Assembly (NCBI RefSeq): GCF_018446385.1 | Contig: NC_056002.1 | Span: forward strand, 6,063,474 to 6,127,473 | Length of the DNA stretch: 64,000 bases | Source of the DNA: Zingiber officinale | Taxonomy: Eukaryota > Streptophyta > Magnoliopsida > Zingiberales > Zingiberaceae | Direction: 5' to 3' | Part shown: positions 1 through 12,284 of the stretch, piece after piece | Layout of the letters: each line of letters begins with the position of its first letter | Numbering within the stretch: position 1 is the stretch's first letter | Made by a program: the position numbers and the translations under genes | The notes under the pieces: model-generated | What the model was told of the DNA's origin: nothing | What the model saw: only the letters and a program-made list of their open reading frames with translations | The model's database searches: none

Positions 1-502
1 TGGGCTCCTTCGTACCTGCACATCTTGATTCATGCACTTCAAATGTGGAAAATAATTCTTCTAATGTAATTTTTTCTAAGTCTTTCGAAATATAAAAGAC
101 ATTTACTAATGATGCTCATTTTGAATTTCTAGGAAATGAATTGAGTGTCGAATCTCGGTTACTTACCTTTTCTTCGAGATTCGAAAGTCCGATGATGATT
201 TCCTTAATCTTCGAGTGCAGATGTGCGACTGTTTCATTTTCTTCAAGTCACAGGTTGGTGAGTTGGTTGCGAAGTAAATCCCATCTTGCGAGTTTGACTT
301 CGGGCGTTCCTTCGTACAACTCAAGGAACTTTTCCCACAATTCCTTTGCTGAGTCGTAGTTGCCGATCCGGTTGACTTCTTGTGGCGGAAGAACGCTCAG
401 CAGATGGAATTCTGTCTTGCCATTTGCCACGTAGTCGACCTGCTCTTTTTTCGTCCACTGGTATTTTTCTGTGTCCTCCGGTGCTACAAAACCGAATTCC
501 AT
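1..502 (-). pseudogene. Copia-type gag (UBN2-like), N-terminal part, interrupted
   Basis: This is the start of a Copia retrotransposon gag on the minus strand. The ATG is at 502 and the first 84 codons have the plant gag pattern: a WTKKEQ stretch, LLSVLPPQEV, then AKELWEKFLELYEG. The frame meets a TGA at 248-250, but the same frame then continues with gag-like sequence (EENETVAHLHS) to about position 140, so the stop looks like a disabling point mutation rather than the true end. The rest of the element lies beyond the left edge of the window. A leader, primer site and LTR sit directly upstream (503 to about 1400), as expected for the 5' end of a complete element. Confidence 0.75.
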
Positions 503-652
503 AATTAAAAGTAAATCAAAGTCTGTCTTGAAAAATACTTGTATTCGCTTTTTCTAGCTAGCGAATTCTCCTTCGAATTTTGGCGGGTAGATGCTTGGTC
601 CAGTCATTGATTCGGTGCTTCGTTCGGCGATTAGTCCTCCTGAAGCGTCCTT

Positions 653-664
653 GCTCTACTACCA
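653..664 (-). other. Retrotransposon primer-binding site (initiator-Met type, variant)
   Basis: On the minus strand the sequence reads TGGTAGTAGAGC, two bases away from the common plant initiator-methionine primer site TGGTATCAGAGC. It starts two bases after a CCAACA terminus that would be the 3' end of the LTR at position 667. It lies about 150 bp upstream of the gag ATG at 502, a normal leader length. Confidence 0.65.
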
Positions 665-666
665 CT

Positions 667-1400
667 TGTTGGATCGCGTTGGCCGGCTAGAAGGGAGGTT
701 GAATAACCCTGCAAAAGTAAAAGAAAACTACCATTCTCGAACTCTCAGAATAACACTTGCATAAAGTAAATAAAAGCAATAAACTAAAAGAGGAGACAAA
801 GGGTTTACTTGGTTACAACCGGGGAGGTTGTTAATCCAAGGAATATGTCACACTAGTATCTCCTTCAGGCGAAGAAGCCTTTTACAGCAATGACACACGG
901 AAAAATAGAAGTTAAACTCTAAAGAAAGCATACAAGTGTTGGAAATGCTAATTGCTTGAGTTGATACAGCTTCTTAGACCAAGGTTATATTTATAGCCTT
1001 GGTCGGGGTGTCTGGAAGGGTTCCAGGCACCTGGGAGGAGATAAAACTTTATCCCTTCTCGCATAGATCATATTTGACCACGATTTTGATAAACTCCAGG
1101 TCCGGGCGCCCGGAATGGCTCCGGACGCCCGGACCAAGAAAGTCAACAGAGTTGACTTTCTTTGGTCTGGACCCTCTGCTCCGGTTCCGTTTGCCTCGGT
1201 CCAGATCTTCCGCTCTGGCTCGTTTGGGTGATTTCAACCAACCGAAATAAGGCTCACTCGAATCCAATTTTGATCTTCTCGAATAGGCTTCCGCTCCAAC
1301 TTTTCGTCTCTCGGAATCGTCATCAAAACTTAAATGTATTGATTTTTTTCCCAGTCCGCCCATCCGGACCCGCCTTACATGGGTCTACAAACAACTCAAA
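667..1400 (-). repeat. Copia 5' LTR (minus orientation), outer boundary uncertain
   Basis: The inner end is set by the CCAACA terminus and primer site at 653-667. A TATA-type sequence (CTATAAATATAACC on the minus strand, about 983-996) lies where an LTR promoter would be. The outer end is not marked by a clear terminus or target duplication, so 1400 is approximate. Confidence 0.5.
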
Positions 1401-2586
1401 CCTGGATAAATAGAAAATTAGGGAGAGGCGTCTAAATCAGAGATGAGGTATTTTTTTATAATAAAATAAAAAAGAGCGTGAGCACCATTCTAATTTTTGC
1501 TTTAATATTTTTTCGATCTTAAAATAGATTATTTATGAACTGAGTGGGCCCAACCGCGGTCCGCAGCGGTCGACGTCGCTGGGCCCACAGATAGTGCGTC
1601 TCCATCGAAGAACACTGGTCCCACCACTGTCACGTGGCTTTCGCAGGGCTAGACCCAAGAGACCGGCACGTGTTACGCCGGTGGTTCCAACCTCACACGT
1701 CACTACGACAGTTTTGGTCCTGTCCTCGTATTATTAGCTTAAGGAGCCCTTGTAAATGACCAAAACGCCCTCCATTTCTTGCTTCTCAATCAAGCTTCAA
1801 TGATTAAAATCAATCATCTCGATAGAGGGCAACTTAGTCACGCTACTTTTCATAAAAGCCCCCCACATTCCACTCCAGCGCCGTGAGATGGACGCGTGTC
1901 CGTCACTATACGGCGGACCCACCTCTCCACCAATGATCTTCCGGCACCGAAGCATCTCGCCATTACCCGGTCGCCATCGAGATGACTCGGCACGCCCCCT
2001 CGTCGCTTTCCCATACCCAGTTTCATTCTTGACCGTCGATCGGGTGCTTTGACGGCCTAGATTTTCCAACACTATCGCCCACATTATTTTTTGCTAAGAC
2101 CCTGGTTTTGCGCACCCAATCATAGACTCGTTATAATGCATGTTGCGGTCCCACGGGCTAGGTGTGATGGTTAGGTCATATATCAAAATTATAAAGTTTG
2201 AGATTGCTATGATATATTATTAATATTTTTTTTTCATAGACAGTGAATCTAAAAATATTGATAGTGAAGATGAATCTCTATATACATGTTTTCTGATTTA
2301 TTCTCGATAAAAAAAAAATTATAGAATTGAACTCAATTCGGAGGTTACCTGATTCATTATTTCTTTATTTTTTATTTTTTTATTTTACAATAATACAGGT
2401 TGCAGCCGTTTTGATTCCCGTGGACAGTAAAAAAATGGGTACTCAAATGATGGGATGGGAAAAAGACAACGTCAGTCGACAACAAAGTGGAAGACTTTAA
2501 AGAAGCAGAGAGGCAACTCCCCAATTCCTCCCCTTCCTCCTCCTCCCCCCAATCCGTCCCATCCTTTGGTCGCCCGATCGATCGCG
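1401..2586. other. Intergenic / FLZ upstream region
   Basis: No convincing gene. A minus-strand frame at 1797-2084 has no recognisable domain. Two perfect 9-bp inverted copies of GTGGGCCCA (1544-1552 and 1580-1588) lie about 1 kb upstream of the FLZ start and resemble TCP-factor binding sites. 2160-2450 is AT-rich with poly-A/T tracts. Confidence 0.4.
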
Positions 2587-3173
2587 ATGGTGCATCAGCC
2601 CGAGCCGATCGGCCGGAGGTGGCAGGATCGCGACCGCGGCCGCGTCGGCCTCGGAATCGCCGTCGCCCTCAACGACGACGTCCCCAGCCCTAGGAAGCTC
2701 CACGCTACGGCGCCGATTGCTATCTGTTCCACGAGAGTGAGCGGCGTCTCTTCTCATTCTACGGGCCGCGCGGGGTTCATTGTGGGGTTCTGCGGTGAAT
2801 CGAGGGCTCAAGGCCGCGACTTGCCGGCGGGAGGCGCATGCGCTGCTGATTTCCTCAGCAACTGCTACCTCTGCAGGAAGAAACTTCACGGGAAAGATAT
2901 CTTCATGTACAGGTTGAGAAAATTAACTCAAAAAACTGTGTTTTTTCCGACAAATCATATCATCGCACATCATTTTCGTACTAATTGAGATGCAAAATCT
3001 GATCTTGGAGCAGAGAGAAGGCATTCTGCAGCATGGAGTGTCGTTACGAGAAGATGGCGAGCGATGAGTACCAGGAACAACACGGCGCAAAAGCCCGCAA
3101 ACGATCGCCGGAGATCGCCAGCTCCCCCTGCTCCGGCGGCCAACTCTTCTTCACCGGCATCGTCGTCACATAA
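2587..3173 (+). CDS. FCS-like zinc finger (FLZ, DUF581) protein, two exons
   Basis: FLZ proteins are small plant adaptors that bind SnRK1 kinase subunits in energy and stress signalling. Exon 1 is 2587-2912 and exon 2 is 3014-3173, giving about 161 residues. The FLZ domain is at residues ~93-137: FLSNCYLCRKKLHGKDIFMY in exon 1, then EKAFCSMECRYEKMASDE in exon 2. Together they supply the C-x2-C and C-x3-C pairs of the treble-clef finger. The intron (GT at 2913, AG at 3012-3013) interrupts the domain right after MYR, a place where I expect an intron in this family. The N-terminal part is basic and includes VGLGIAVAL, typical of the family. I chose the ATG at 2587 because it begins the conserved region; an in-frame ATG at 2455 would add 44 proline-rich residues and is less likely. 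The join gives MYR-EKAF, one residue shorter than the usual MYRG-x-x-AF. Confidence 0.85.
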
Positions 3174-4127
3174 ATTATATGCGCAAACACTGCGCCTCCA
3201 CAAGAGAATCATACACAGGCGGCGAGATCGGCATCAATTAATACGTCGAGAGCTGTAGAGAAAGTTTTCAAAATTTTCACTTATCAGTTTTGAACTAGAT
3301 TAACATTTTAGAGTTCCAAAAGGAACCGAGAACCAGACCACACCGAACTGGATCGAGACTGTATCATCTCCCACCACTTAATAATTTTTTATTTTGTTTT
3401 CCAATCAGTGACTTAAATTTTATCTACACAAAAGTTGCTAGATTTTTTCCCTTTTCCTTTGGTTGAAGGCCGAGCAGAACAAGAAGATCAGCATCCACGA
3501 GACTGACAGTCTTGGCACAGACTCGTTTGGTTCTTTCCATCTTCCATTCTTTCACCGCCACTTGTGTGCATATGAAATTGGACCACTTGTATCACTTTTA
3601 AAGACAAGATCTGTTAAATGCATAAATGAAACATGAATAGTATTTAATTATGGTGGGTGGGCTCTTTGAAGAAATTCAGTGAGTCAGAACGGCCATGCTC
3701 ATCATAGTTGTCGATCCACTATTCCAGCTTTTATTAAATCAATGGGGCCGTTCAGGCACTAACGAAATAGTATGCAAGCTCGCAGTTATTTAAATCAATT
3801 TCCATTTAGAATTTTGAGATAACTTATGTTTGATATCATCCAAATCAAATGCATGTAACCTTTAGAAATCCTTTTGTCTTGTAATTTTTTTTTTTTATAA
3901 ACTTCAATGTGGAATATAATCCGAGAGAGATCGGTGGAAAATGAAACTTTAGTCATTGATCAGAAACAATGGAGGAGAACAAAAAAGTACTACAGACCTG
4001 TTTTCAATTTTATCAGCAGAAATAAAGAAATGAAGGATGAGAAAAAGGTTGTCTCCAAGTCAGTACCAGGCGAGATAAACTAACCACAATAAATGACGAT
4101 GATTATATGGGTGGGCAAACAACCCTA
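3174..4127. other. Intergenic region between convergent FLZ and LSM1
   Basis: This AT-rich spacer contains the 3' untranslated regions of two convergent genes. No other coding potential, repeat family or RNA gene was recognised. Confidence 0.5.
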
Positions 4128-7100
4128 TCAATCCAGATCAAGGAACTCCATTCTCTTTCTCATGGAGCCTTTCAGATCAGTAGCATCCCGTTCTGCCCTT
4201 TGAGCCTGCAAAAAGTGCAAAAAACTTGTCATCAACAAGAGGTTTAGTGGTTATTCTAGCAAAGTTCGCTACAATTTACATCAATAATGGACAACAACAA
4301 TGGCAAAAATAATAACCTGGGAGAAAACTCATTTTACAACAGCACAGACATTGTCACAAAAATTAATCTCATGGGGCATGAGTTCTGATCTAACAGTCGC
4401 CAAGCTTTAGGAATTGAACTGAGATCAATTATAACCATTTTCAAGGATCGAATTTGATTATACAAGTTTGCTTTTTTATTATCAAATAGTTACATTTTTT
4501 ATAGTCAGATGGGAAGTAAACTATTTTGTAACTCCAATACTGGAATAGGATAGATAATACAAGAGCTACAGCTTTGGCAAAACTTGTGATCCCTGATAAA
4601 TTTTAGCCAAAGAACTCGCATTTTTAAAGTTTTAACTTTTAAAGACAATGATTTCCCTAATCCCTAAAGCACAAGTTATTTGAGTAAAGTAAAGTTATCC
4701 TGATCGCTATAACTATGATGTTGGCATTAACCATCTAGAGTAATTTTAAACTACATATATAAGCAAAAGATGTAGGAAACAAAAAATTACTATAAATTCA
4801 CGATCATAGAAACTCCTAAGACCAACAAGAGTACTCTAGAGCTCATGTCATCTAAAGCCTCCGCGCACCCAGCACACAAGATCTACCTCGAGGAAAGAAC
4901 ACAAATATTTTCATAATAAACATAACTGTCAAAAAAGTAACAGAGAGTTACAGCAATTCAAAAAAGTAAGCAGTCATTTATAACTGTCAGTACGAATTCT
5001 TACTTCTCCAAGTTATTGCCCAGCAATAAGGGAACTTCATTCGAATCAAGAGCCAAAAGAGAAATTTTCAAATAAAAAACTAAAAATTTCTTCATCAAAA
5101 TACGTACTTGCATAAATAGAAATATATAGTACATATTTGAAATCTGAACTTGCAATGACCTTTTTTGAGATTCTTTTCCTAACTAATGTCAGTTAATTAG
5201 CATCATTGCCATGAGAAAAGTGTCTGAAAATGGAGAATACTACAATAATTAGCTGTCGAGGAAACAACCACATAAGAATATGGAATTTGAAGTATTTAAC
5301 CCAACTATGCTACTGCGACAACTAAAAGACAGTAAACAGCAGAAAAAAAACAAGCAATGCATGAAACCATAAAAATAGAGTAATAACATATGCAGAAGCA
5401 CCTAGAAACAACACATATTACAATTTAAAGATAATGAGAATTGAATACGTGCATGGTGGATTCATGAATCACGAGTTTTGAATGAAATGAGGTATAAGTT
5501 TGTTCTTACCCTTCTAATTTCTGGTACTGAAACACAAACCATATGAGTTGGAAGCTCCTCCTTCTCTGAGTCCTTGTTCAAAAGCAAACAAAATGGGATC
5601 AACATTCAATGGCCAAACATGTTAAAATAATTAGGAATCAAATAAATCACTACCAGCTCTCCTATTAAAACAACATTCTCTCCGCGAATCACATAGAGTC
5701 CAAGCGGAATATCACAATATAGGTCTCCAACAATTACTCGTTCACAAGCACCTTCAAGAACTACATTCGCTGCAAACATGAAGATAGTCATTAATCAGCA
5801 TATTATTGCAGCTTGTGAATGCTAATTTAGCACATACTTATCAACAAAGGATAGATGGATACCAAATTGGTCAAAAGAACGAAGGATACCCAGAAGTTTT
5901 CTCCCATCTCTTAACAATACAAGGAGTTTTTCTGCAAAAAAAAAAAAATCAGAAATTTATATTTAGTTTAGTGCCCCAATGGTTTAAACTAAGATTAAAA
6001 GAACACAAAAACCATTATCTTCCATCAGGTAACAGTCAAAGTCACAGACTAGGCACTACATAACAATCATTTTTTTTCTTGTCATCTGAAATAAGAAAGC
6101 TTTGCTTAAGTCAGCTCCTATGACATTCAATAGCAATAAGCACACAACAAATTTGGCATCCAAGTAGGAACTCAATCAGCCAAGCAAGCCATAGAATTGT
6201 ATCAAGGAACTTGACGTGGTCTTAATACTACATGGTTGCAAATGTAAACTGGAGCCCCCTAAACGTATTATTATAACATCTTCAACAAATGTTTTAACTG
6301 TCAATCTACTGGAGAAACTGCATTACTCCTTATCATTGCCAAAACTAGAGAGTTCATTTGGACTAGTATGCTGCCCAATAAAGAATTCTTTCAATTGTAT
6401 AGAATGAATGATTACATCTCCCTTTTGGGGTTTTCTTCTTTTATTTTTTTGGCAAAGCAGTAACATTCAAGTTTAACAAATATTTAACTGCTTAGTTGCA
6501 ACTTAGGTTGGTTGACTACTGAACAATCATACAACAGTGCTGATCCCGTCTGAAATCGGTGAAAGCTGGACTACCGGTGAGGTGTTGGTGGTGTGTTGAC
6601 TAGAAGAATACCTCAAACAAGAAACACTTGCGAGCACACGAAGAAGGGAGGAAGAAGAACGTCAGTAAGCAAGCCAGGGCCCTTGGCATAACACTCCGAC
6701 GCTCAAGTCAGTACATAAAGGAGAAAAATGGCAAATGAGTAGTGGAGGAGTGTTGAGTTTGTGTGGATGGACAACATACCTGTGTCTATGGGGGATGGAC
6801 CTTTTATAACACTTTACAATCCCTGCATTAATTAGATGTCACATCTGTAATAAAGAATATGTCACATCACAGATGTCAAAGGATTATGTCACCCATGTCT
6901 TGTACTGTAGAGATCTTGTGGGGATCACGCTATGTCACTCATACCCTCCACGTGTTTTAACAACCCATGTCTCAACAACCCACATGCTCTGACAATCCAT
7001 ATGGGGCCCATGTGCTGTTTAGTCAGACCTACGAGTCGGCTTTGGAAGACTGGCCGATCGGCTATGGCGGGAAGACTGGTCGCTTTGGTAGGTTGGCCTT

Positions 7101-10100
7101 GGAAGATTGGTTGGTCAACTTTGGCGGGTCGACCTTGGGAGGCTGATCGGTTGGCTCTGGCGGATCAACCTTGGAAGACTGGCTAGTTTGGCTAGTAGGC
7201 TCTGGCAGGCCGACCATAGGAGACTGGCGGGTTGGCTTTGGTTGACTGGCCGGTCAGCTCTAGCGGATTGGCATTGGAAGACTACCTGCCAGTTCCATCC
7301 ATGGAAAACTGATCGGTCAGCTCTAGCAGACTAGTCGACGAAGGGTTAGCCAACAATGAGGGTGGTGGTCCGTCGGAGGAGATAACGAGAGGCCTGGGGA
7401 GGATAGCGTGAGGGAGCAACTATGTCGATGTCGAGCGAGCAACTATGTCAATGCCAAGCGAGCGACTGTAAAAAGGGAGCAAAGACCTGAAGTCAGTGGG
7501 AGCTAAGCCCTGAAGTCAATGGAACTAAGCCTTGAAGTTAGTGGGAGCTTAGCTCGGAGTCAGTGGGAGTAGAGCCTGGAAGTTTGGAGGCACGGTGTAT
7601 GATCCAAATGTCTTGGAGTTTGGAGTCATGGTATATGACCTAAATACCTTGGTGCTTGGAGACAAGGTGTATGGCCCGAATGCGTTGGAGCTTGGAGGTA
7701 CAATGTATGATCTGAATGCATTAGAGCTTGGAGGCATGATGTATGGCCCAAATGCCTTGAAGCTTGGAGGCACCTTGGAGTGTGGAAGCATAGTGTATAA
7801 CCCGAATGTCTATCGATGCTTGGAGGCATGGCGAATGCCTTGGAGTTGGACGATATGGTATTTGACCTGAAGGCTGACATGATCTGAACTTTCTACATTG
7901 ATAAAAGAGAGATATTCTGAATTGAAATTGTAAAAGTCAAGTTTAGACTTATCTGTTGAAATGACTTGAGCTGATAATTTCAAGTTGCCAAGCAGGGACG
8001 AATGAGCTACTTGGGATGGTTGAGCTGCCTATTGGAGTTGCCGATTGGACGGCCGATCGGAGCTACCAATTTGGAGCGTTGTTTCATTTGCCAATGCTGA
8101 TTGTCGAATGGAGATTGACTTTTTCAATTGAAGCAGATTGGAATTCCATTAGATTTGTCCAATTGGAGATGTCAAATAGAGAGTTGCCAATTAAATTTGA
8201 AGACGGCCAATTGAATTTGCCACTCAGAATTTAATTGTCGATCAGCTATTGTTGATTGGATTAGCCGAATGGAATTTATCAATTGGACTTGGCAATTAGC
8301 TGCCGAGTGAAGCTGTCATGCCCGACTGCCAATTGAAATTGACCAGTCTTGAATAGTCAATCCTTTGAGTTGCTAATCGGACGCCAATCTTGAAAGTGAC
8401 GAATGGAATGTATCTTTTGCCACATTTGAATTGGATTGCAACCAATCGGATTCTAGATGTGATTGGAATTGGACCACTTTGAAGCCATAATAATTTGGTC
8501 ACTTAGAATTTTTGCCCAAGTTGAATTTGGTCACTTGGAGGGATTCGAATTGCTGAGCGGATTTTGTCCATTTGACTTCGAAATTTGCCTCTTTGAATTG
8601 GAATTCATTGCCAATTGAATTTTCCAATTATTCCTGCCAATTGGCATTTCCCATTGGAAATGGGAGATGGAAGCCGAGCAGCCAAATGGAGTTTCAAATT
8701 GCTGAGAAGCTTTCTAAGTACTTGATTGATGTCGAGCAGCCAATTGAAGCTAAGTTGCTGTTTCAAATTCAAATTTTCTATTTGAAGTCGTTGTCAACTG
8801 ATTGACTTCTGCTCCTGGGATTTTTCCAATTGATGCTAATTGGCATTTCCGTTGGAATTGTCGATTGGGCATTGCCGATCAGATTTGGGCACTCAAAATT
8901 TTATTGGAAAGTTTCGCAACTAAAGCCACCTAAAAATGCTCCTTCTAATTGGAATTTCCTTGTTCGCTGAAGCGTCAGCTAGGATCTTCCTGCTATGTTC
9001 TTGAAGGAGACCTTCGGGAAGGGAGCTAGGGTGATCATTTATTCATTTCTCCTAACTCTGTCATTTGACGGAGCCTCTTAGCATACTAATGACATTCATT
9101 GGTAGAATGATGATGGGAGTGATGGTAATCACAAAAACGTTGGTGCTCTTCAGGAAGTTGTCAATTTGGCACAACAGCCGATCTAGGACGCCTTTCACTT
9201 CTTGCACTGCTCTCTTCTCCCTTCGTGTTGGCTCATGTGGGCGATTCGGATGCCAATTTGCATCTCGCAAGGGTGGACAGAGAGCCTTGTGTCATGTCCA
9301 AGTGATGACAGGAGTCGGTGCATTCTTTTCTGGCGAATTGGGCCTCCTCGGTTGAGGTCACGAGCACTTTAAAGATGAAGTATTTGTCACTTGTTGTTTT
9401 TGCATAATCTCTTGTACTTTAGCTGCTACCAACATATCAAAGTCTTTTCATGATAAGGTAATGGTAACGAGTCTTCCAATGTCATCCATTCTCACGTTTC
9501 AGATCAGGCGTACATTCCAATAGATGGAAAAAATTTAATCCTGTATGAAATTGGTGAAAGCTGGGCTACCGGTGAGGTGTTGGTGGTGTGTTGATTGGAG
9601 GAAGACCTCGAACAAGAAGCGCCTACAAACACACAAAGAAGAGAGGAAGAATAACATCAATAAGCAAGCCGGGGGGCGTGGCACATACACTCCAACACTC
9701 AAGGTAGTGCAATAGAGGAGAAAAATGAAAAATGGCCAATGGACGAGTGTTGAGTTTGTGTGTGGATGATCAATATACCTATACTTGTGGGGGAGAGACC
9801 TTTTATAACACTTTGTAATCCCCGCATTAATTAGATGTCACATTTGTAATAGAGAAAATGTCATGTCACATATGTCAAAAGCGTCATGTCGCTCATGTCT
9901 TGTAGATCTTGTGGGGATCACGATATATCACTCATACCACTCCACGTGTTTGGACAACCCAAGTGTTCTAACAACCCATGTGTCCTAACAACCTACATGT
10001 TCTGACAATCTATATGGGGCCCATGTGTTGTTTAGTCAACCTTGGAAGAGTAGCCAATAGGCCTTGTAAGACTGGTTGGTCGGCTCTAAAGGATCGGCCT

Positions 10101-11051
10101 TGGAAGACTGGTAGGTCGACTCTGGTAGACTGGTCGGTCGGCTTTGGCGGGTCAGCCTTGGAGACTAGTCGGTCGGCTCCGGCAAATTGGCCTTGGGGAC
10201 TAGTCAGTCAGCTCTGGCGGGTTAGCCTTGGGAGACTGGTCGGTCGGCTCTGGTAGACTGGTCGGCGGAGGGCTAGCCAACAGCGAGGGTGGTGGTCCGT
10301 TGGAGGAGATGACGAGAGGCCCGAGAGCCCCAATGAAAAGGAGGGAGGCGGCGCTTGTGAGAGAGAAAAGGAAAAAGAAAAACCTCCTTCGGCAGAAAAC
10401 CCTCAAAAAGCCAAAGCAATGAAATCCCCAAACCCCCTTATCCACATGGCTTCATCTTCATCCCACATCATGTGCCATTTTCCAATTATTCACCCGACAA
10501 TTTCTATGCCAACTTCTCATCCTAAAGTGCACTAGTTGAGCAGTTAATCCACTGAATGATCAAGTTCACTCTTCGAGTTGAAATTCAAAAGAGTTTGTTC
10601 ATTGAAAAGATTATTTGCAAATCCATTTAACGAGAACAAAACTACCACATGGATCCTCAGAATGGAAAGTTATACGAAATATAAAAAAAACACATCGAAC
10701 ATAGCCTCATGGATACAACTTTCATAAGATGCCTCGATATACAATCATGCAGAGCAGAGTTTACATATCAGTGTCTTCATTAGATCATCCGGAATAAAGT
10801 TTTGCTTCGTAAAATGATTCCAACCAAAATCAATCAAAGCTAAATATTCCAAATGTCATTTTTTTTTCTTTAGAAAAATAGCTATGGAAGCCTAAGCACT
10901 CACACTTTTGTGAAGAATGACACTATTTCACAATGGAGAAACCCTAAAAACAGTTTGTAGACAACAATGAAGCAATAAAAGACGACTCACTGTCAAGATA
11001 GCTTGCGAGAGATGTAGAGAGGAAGATATCTTCTGGCCCCGCCCACGACAT
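4128..11051 (-). CDS. LSM1: U6 snRNA-associated Sm-like protein LSM1 (mRNA decapping activator)
   Basis: LSM1 is the defining subunit of the cytoplasmic LSM1-7 ring, which binds oligoadenylated 3' ends and promotes decapping and 5'-3' mRNA decay. Five coding exons on the minus strand are 11051-10991, 5931-5863, 5769-5654, 5572-5510 and 4205-4128. Together they encode 128 residues, the length of Arabidopsis LSM1A. All junctions are GT-AG and in phase. The protein starts MSWAGPEDIFLSTSLASYLD. Sm motif 1 is LRDGRKLLGILRSFDQF (residues ~27-43) and Sm motif 2 is YVIRGENVVLIGEL (~68-81). The C-terminus KGSMRKRMEFLDLD is typical of LSM1 and separates it from other LSM proteins. Intron 1 (10990-5932) is about 5.1 kb and carries a retroelement; the other introns are small to moderate. 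No disabling change is seen. The gene is divergent from LAZ1. Confidence 0.93.
7590..7840 (+). repeat. 36-bp tandem repeats
   Basis: About six imperfect copies of a 36-bp unit with the core GCCTTGGAGCTTGGAGGCA. The period is a multiple of three, so frames stay open on both strands, but this is a repeat and not a gene. It lies in the interior of the LSM1-intron element. Confidence 0.7.
8010..8960. repeat. Degenerate repeat field rich in CCAATTGG / AATTGGA
   Basis: Nearly 1 kb in which short motifs such as CCAATTGG, TTGCCAATTGGA and GCCGATTGGA recur every 15-30 bp with variable spacing. It seems to be an old short-unit tandem array within the retroelement interior. No coding function is inferred. 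Confidence 0.6.
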
Positions 11052-11961
11052 TGCGCCCCAACCCTTCCGGCTCGCTCAAAAACTTCCGCAAATAGCATCG
11101 GCAGCCCGTATTCTCAACAGCCTCGCTCGCCACTTCCCTTCCGAAACCCAACGGCCGCAATCGCAACTTCAGCCAAATCGCAATTCCCAACAACCAAGAA
11201 ATCAGAACCCTAGCCGGGGCTACGGAGGCTTCTTTATCTCTCGAAAGAAGAGATCGATCGAATTGAGACAGGAAAGTGGCACTGCACGCAACGACGGCGG
11301 ATTAGGCCGCTCCTTGATTGAACTCTCCTAATCGGCGGATCTGGCACTGCGATCCGAGTAAAAGACGGAGATTTGACGCCCCATCGAGAGTAGCGGAAGC
11401 CGAGTTTGAGAGTTGACCCACCCCCACCAATACATAAGCAAGATCGCGGGATCAGTCCTGATTGGATGCGAATCACGGGACAGCATCTGTCGAATGGGAA
11501 GTCTAATTGAAAGGTGATCAGAACCGTCGATTTGAGCCAGGAAGAACAACAATGGACGGTTAGTCGCGACTGTTGAAATACGCTAAGCACAAGGTTCCTG
11601 CGGCACATATTATACTCCACCATTCATATCTTGACACGTAGCCCACAATTTTTCCACGTGTTAACAGCGGGGGAGCCCGTTTCTATTTAAGAACAAGTGT
11701 CCTCATAAGTCGCAATTTTCTCTCTCTGAGTTATTTAATCTGCAGATGAACACCCTGTTGCAGTGAGTATTTTTCGTCCCCATTTCATTCCTGTCGAAAT
11801 TTTACGTTGATAAGATCGATGTTTTTCTCAAAACCAAGCACGTATTAATCCACCACGCTAACGAAAAAATAAGTGTTGATTTTTGCAGGAGACTGTCTCT
11901 TCAAGAGACGGCATTCGGTAATAGATATTGGAGCCTCAGCTAGGTTACTTGTTAGTGGCGC
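11052..11961. promoter_or_regulatory. Shared divergent promoter region of LSM1 and LAZ1
   Basis: The start codons of LSM1 (minus) and LAZ1 (plus) are 910 bp apart with no other gene between. On the LAZ1 side a G-box CACGTG (11655-11660) is followed by a TATA-like TATTTAA (11685-11691) about 55 bp before the first leader ATG. A leader intron is visible (GT at 11763, AG at 11887-11888). The LSM1 side shows no clear TATA box and is GC-richer, as often seen for housekeeping genes. Confidence 0.6.
11746..11922 (+). CDS. Upstream ORF in the spliced LAZ1 leader (16 codons)
   Basis: If the leader intron 11763-11888 is removed, an ATG at 11746 opens a 16-residue frame beginning MNTLLQETVSS and ending at TAA 11920-11922, 39 bp before the LAZ1 ATG. 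If the intron is retained, the same ATG gives only six codons. Such a frame could reduce translation of LAZ1. The splice sites fit consensus (CA|GTGAGT and TTTTTGCAG), but whether the peptide is made is unknown. Confidence 0.4.
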
Positions 11962-12207
11962 ATGGCATTTGATCGCATCTCCAACTTCGAAGGAGTGTAT
12001 GCAAATCTGCACACTCCGGCAGTCATTATTGGCGGAGTTTGCGTTCTTATTGCATTGGTGCTGTCCACAATACTCATCCTGCAACACCTGCAATCGTATT
12101 CAAAACCTGCAGTAAGTTATGTGTATGTTTTTATGCCATTTTGCAGGTTTATATACGCCCTTGTTTTTTTGATGATGATAATGAGATCCATTGTGCATTT
12201 GTCCTCC

Positions 12208-12284
<77 letters not shown>

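Larger units (their letters stand above)
6541..10525 (-). mobile_element. Degenerate non-autonomous LTR element inside LSM1 intron 1
   Basis: Two related ~0.9-1 kb blocks begin at 6541 (TGATCCCGTCTGAAATCGG) and 9536 (TAATCCTGTATGAAATTGG) and share long stretches, including the text around ACCGGTGAGGTGTTGGTGG. I read them as LTRs. Just left of the right block, 9500-9535 resembles the leader and primer region of the intact element at 17460-17491, so the element lies on the minus strand, the same orientation as LSM1. The left block loses similarity after about 7400, and the interior holds degenerate tandem repeats instead of gag-pol. A possible target duplication AGTGC flanks it (6536-6540 and 10526-10530), but the right terminus is not clean. 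Confidence 0.65.

Noticed and set aside
1797-2084. Minus-strand frame of 95 codons
   Set aside because: No domain, no clear promoter or splice context. Could be chance in a GC-richer patch.
2455-2586. Upstream start for the FLZ protein
   Set aside because: The added 44 residues are basic and proline-rich with no family similarity. The ATG at 2587 directly precedes the conserved region.
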